Source: Sneathiella chinensis
Lineage (GTDB): Bacteria > Pseudomonadota > Alphaproteobacteria > Sneathiellales > Sneathiellaceae
Reading direction: 5' to 3'
Assembly (NCBI RefSeq): GCF_012720115.1
Contig: NZ_VNWN01000004.1
Location: 248,001-312,000 of the forward strand
DNA: 64,000 nucleotides
The notes under the pieces were generated by a model. It was not told the origin of the DNA and made no database searches. It saw only the letters and a program-made list of their open reading frames with translations. Positions 62,735 to 64,000 of the stretch are shown here, piece after piece; within the stretch, counting starts at the first letter, position 1, and every line of letters starts with the position of its first letter. The position numbers and the translations under genes were made by a program.

Positions 62735-64000
62735 TCAGTTTTTGGGGAACGCGATTGCGACGGTGGTGCCCTCACCAACGGCGCTGGTCAGGGTGATGTT
62801 GCCGCCGTTCAGTTCGGTCAGGCGTTTGACAAGGGCGAGGCCAAGACCCGTCCCCCCGGTTCTGCGCACATGGACATCGTCGGTACGTTCAAAGGAATCG
62901 AATATCCGGTCCTGATCTGCAGGATCGATCCCAAACCCGTTGTCCGCCACTTCAAAGGCCAGACCGTGATCGGTCAGGGGCCGGGCCGACAATTTGACGA
63001 TCCCGCCCTTTTCATTGAACTTGATGGCATTGGACAGCAGGTTGACGAGAATCTGGATCATGTGGCGATGATCCGCGTTCAGGGTTTTTGCCCCGGAATG
63101 AACATGGGTCTCGATGGTGATCCAGTTGCGGTCAGCCAGCACCCTCACCATGTCCACCACCTGTGCAATCAGGGACGTGACATCGATGCTGGTAACGCTG
63201 GGCTGTTCCTTGCCGGATTCAATGCGGGACAGGTCCAGAATGTCGTTGACCAGCGACAGCAGATGGCTGCCCGCCGCATGAATATCCAGAAGATATTCCC
63301 GCTTTTTCTCGTCAACAATATTGGCGGAGCGGGGACCGGACAGCAGTTCCGAATAGCCCATGATCGCGTTGAGGGGGGTTCGGAATTCGTGGCTCATGCT
63401 GGCAAGGAAACTGGATTTCGCCTCGTTGGCCTTGTGGGCAGCGCGGGCCGCTTCCTCCAGCTTGGTCTGGGCGGCCTTCTGGTCGGAGATATCCCGGATT
63501 ACCCCGATAAACTGGCGAAAATGGGGGTTCTTGGTATCGCCGATGGAAAGCTCGGCGGGAAAGATCGTACCGTCCTTTCGCATGGCCTGAACTTCCCGGC
63601 CAATGCCGATGATCTTGCCCTTGCCGGATTGGAGGTAGTTCCGAAGATACTGGTCATGCTGGTCCCGGTAAGGGTTCGGCATCAGCATGGAGACATTCTT
63701 GCCAACCGCCTCTTCCGGGGTGAAGCCAAAGGTTTTTTCGGCCGAGATACTCCAGTGGGTGATCAGGCCCCGGTCGTTGATCACGATAACCGCCTCGACG
63801 ATATTCTCGAAAACCGCTTTCAGGCGATCATTGGATTCCTGAAGGGATCGGGTGCGGGCTTCATAAATCTGTTCCAGATACTGTTTGACGCTGGGAAGTT
63901 GCAGGTTGTCCGGCTTTTTAAGGGCTGTCAGGTCCTTGTGTGCCCCCAGCATCCGCAGGGGGTTTCCCACCGTGTCGCGGATTGCGATGCCACGGCTTTG
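62735..64000 (-). CDS. PAS-domain sensor histidine kinase, N-terminus beyond the window
   Basis: The frame is open to base 64000, so only about 421 C-terminal residues are seen. The first visible residues (SRGIAIRDTVGNPLRMLGAHKDLT) look like the end of a PAS/PAC domain. A second PAS follows (LKAVFENIVEAVIVIND through FIGVIRDISDQK). The HisKA phosphoacceptor is in SMSHEFRTPLNAIMGYSELL, and the HATPase domain has NLLSNAIKFNEKGG, DNGFGIDPADQ and TGGTGLGLALVKRL. No receiver domain or membrane helix is visible in this part, and no partner response regulator is in the window. Confidence 0.93.
   Translation of the reverse strand, partial: QSRGIAIRDTVGNPLRMLGAHKDLTALKKPDNLQLPSVKQYLEQIYEARTRSLQESNDRLKAVFENIVEAVIVINDRGLITHWSISAEKTFGFTPEEAVGKNVSMLMPNPYRDQHDQYLRNYLQSGKGKIIGIGREVQAMRKDGTIFPAELSIGDTKNPHFRQFIGVIRDISDQKAAQTKLEEAARAAHKANEAKSSFLASMSHEFRTPLNAIMGYSELLSGPRSANIVDEKKREYLLDIHAAGSHLLSLVNDILDLSRIESGKEQPSVTSIDVTSLIAQVVDMVRVLADRNWITIETHVHSGAKTLNADHRHMIQILVNLLSNAIKFNEKGGIVKLSARPLTDHGLAFEVADNGFGIDPADQDRIFDSFERTDDVHVRRTGGTGLGLALVKRLTELNGGNITLTSAVGEGTTVAIAFPKN

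Noticed and set aside
1-64000. CRISPR arrays, tRNA or rRNA genes, insertion sequences, prophage or integrase
   Set aside because: I looked for clustered spaced repeats, cloverleaf CCA-like ends, transposase or integrase motifs and terminal inverted repeats and saw none.

Overview
The window is a 64 kb stretch of chromosomal core genome from an alphaproteobacterium of moderately high GC. Evidence for this placement: rcdA (CtrA degradation adaptor), a CtrA-type TTAA-N7-TTAA box, a serC leader RNA upstream of serC-serA, a ruvCAB-ybgC-tolQRAB-pal-cpoB block, HisZ, a cysteine-free L31 protein, a plant-type class I aldolase and alphaproteobacterial heat-shock promoters (CTTG-N17-CYTATNT). A free-living marine Rhodospirillales/Sneathiella-like lineage is a guess; no rRNA is present to test it. 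I see no insertion sequence, prophage, integrase, CRISPR array or tRNA.

Layout. 1-6.4 kb: end of a branched-chain amino acid ABC transporter (livM end, livG, livF), a fused indolepyruvate:ferredoxin oxidoreductase and an enoyl-CoA hydratase. 6.5-12 kb: an orphan VPLPA-CTERM secreted protein, a small membrane protein, an AEC transporter, the ribosomal ABC-F factor EttA and an amidase. 12-14.5 kb: dTDP-rhamnose genes rfbC-rfbB-rfbD without rfbA. 14.5-17.8 kb: a LysR regulator divergent from a CoA-transferase/acyl-CoA dehydrogenase pair. 17.9-22.4 kb: Hsp20 with a heat-shock promoter and a ROSE-like RNA thermometer, rcdA, rpmE, an MsbA-related exporter and a paraoxonase-like esterase. 22.4-26.3 kb (minus): an OmpA-tail protein, a MotA/ExbB-like channel and a coiled-coil MotB-like protein, probably an ion-driven envelope machine of unknown function. 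26.4-34 kb (minus): tkt-gap-pgk-fba followed by thiE-efp-suhB. 34.3-36.6 kb: coiled-coil protein, zapA, 6S RNA, fau and a YmdB-type phosphoesterase.

36.7-54.3 kb: an unrecognised 558-residue protein behind a near-consensus promoter, yebC, ruvCAB, ybgC, tolQRAB, pal, cpoB, tilS, ftsH, folP, glmM and thiD. Together these cover Holliday-junction processing, outer-membrane constriction, tRNA-Ile lysidinylation, membrane proteolysis, folate, peptidoglycan precursor and thiamine synthesis. 54.3-64 kb: a SprA-like putative metalloprotease and an Ala/Pro-rich protein behind the CtrA box, a class V aminotransferase, serC-serA with leader RNA, hisZ, purA and the C-terminal part of a PAS sensor histidine kinase running off the window.

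Most genes are ordinary. The most interesting material is regulatory RNA and DNA (ROSE thermometer, serC leader, 6S RNA, CtrA box, leader stems over ribosome binding sites) plus two protein puzzles: the MotA/MotB-like trio and the 558-residue protein. I found no convincing new defence or mobile system.
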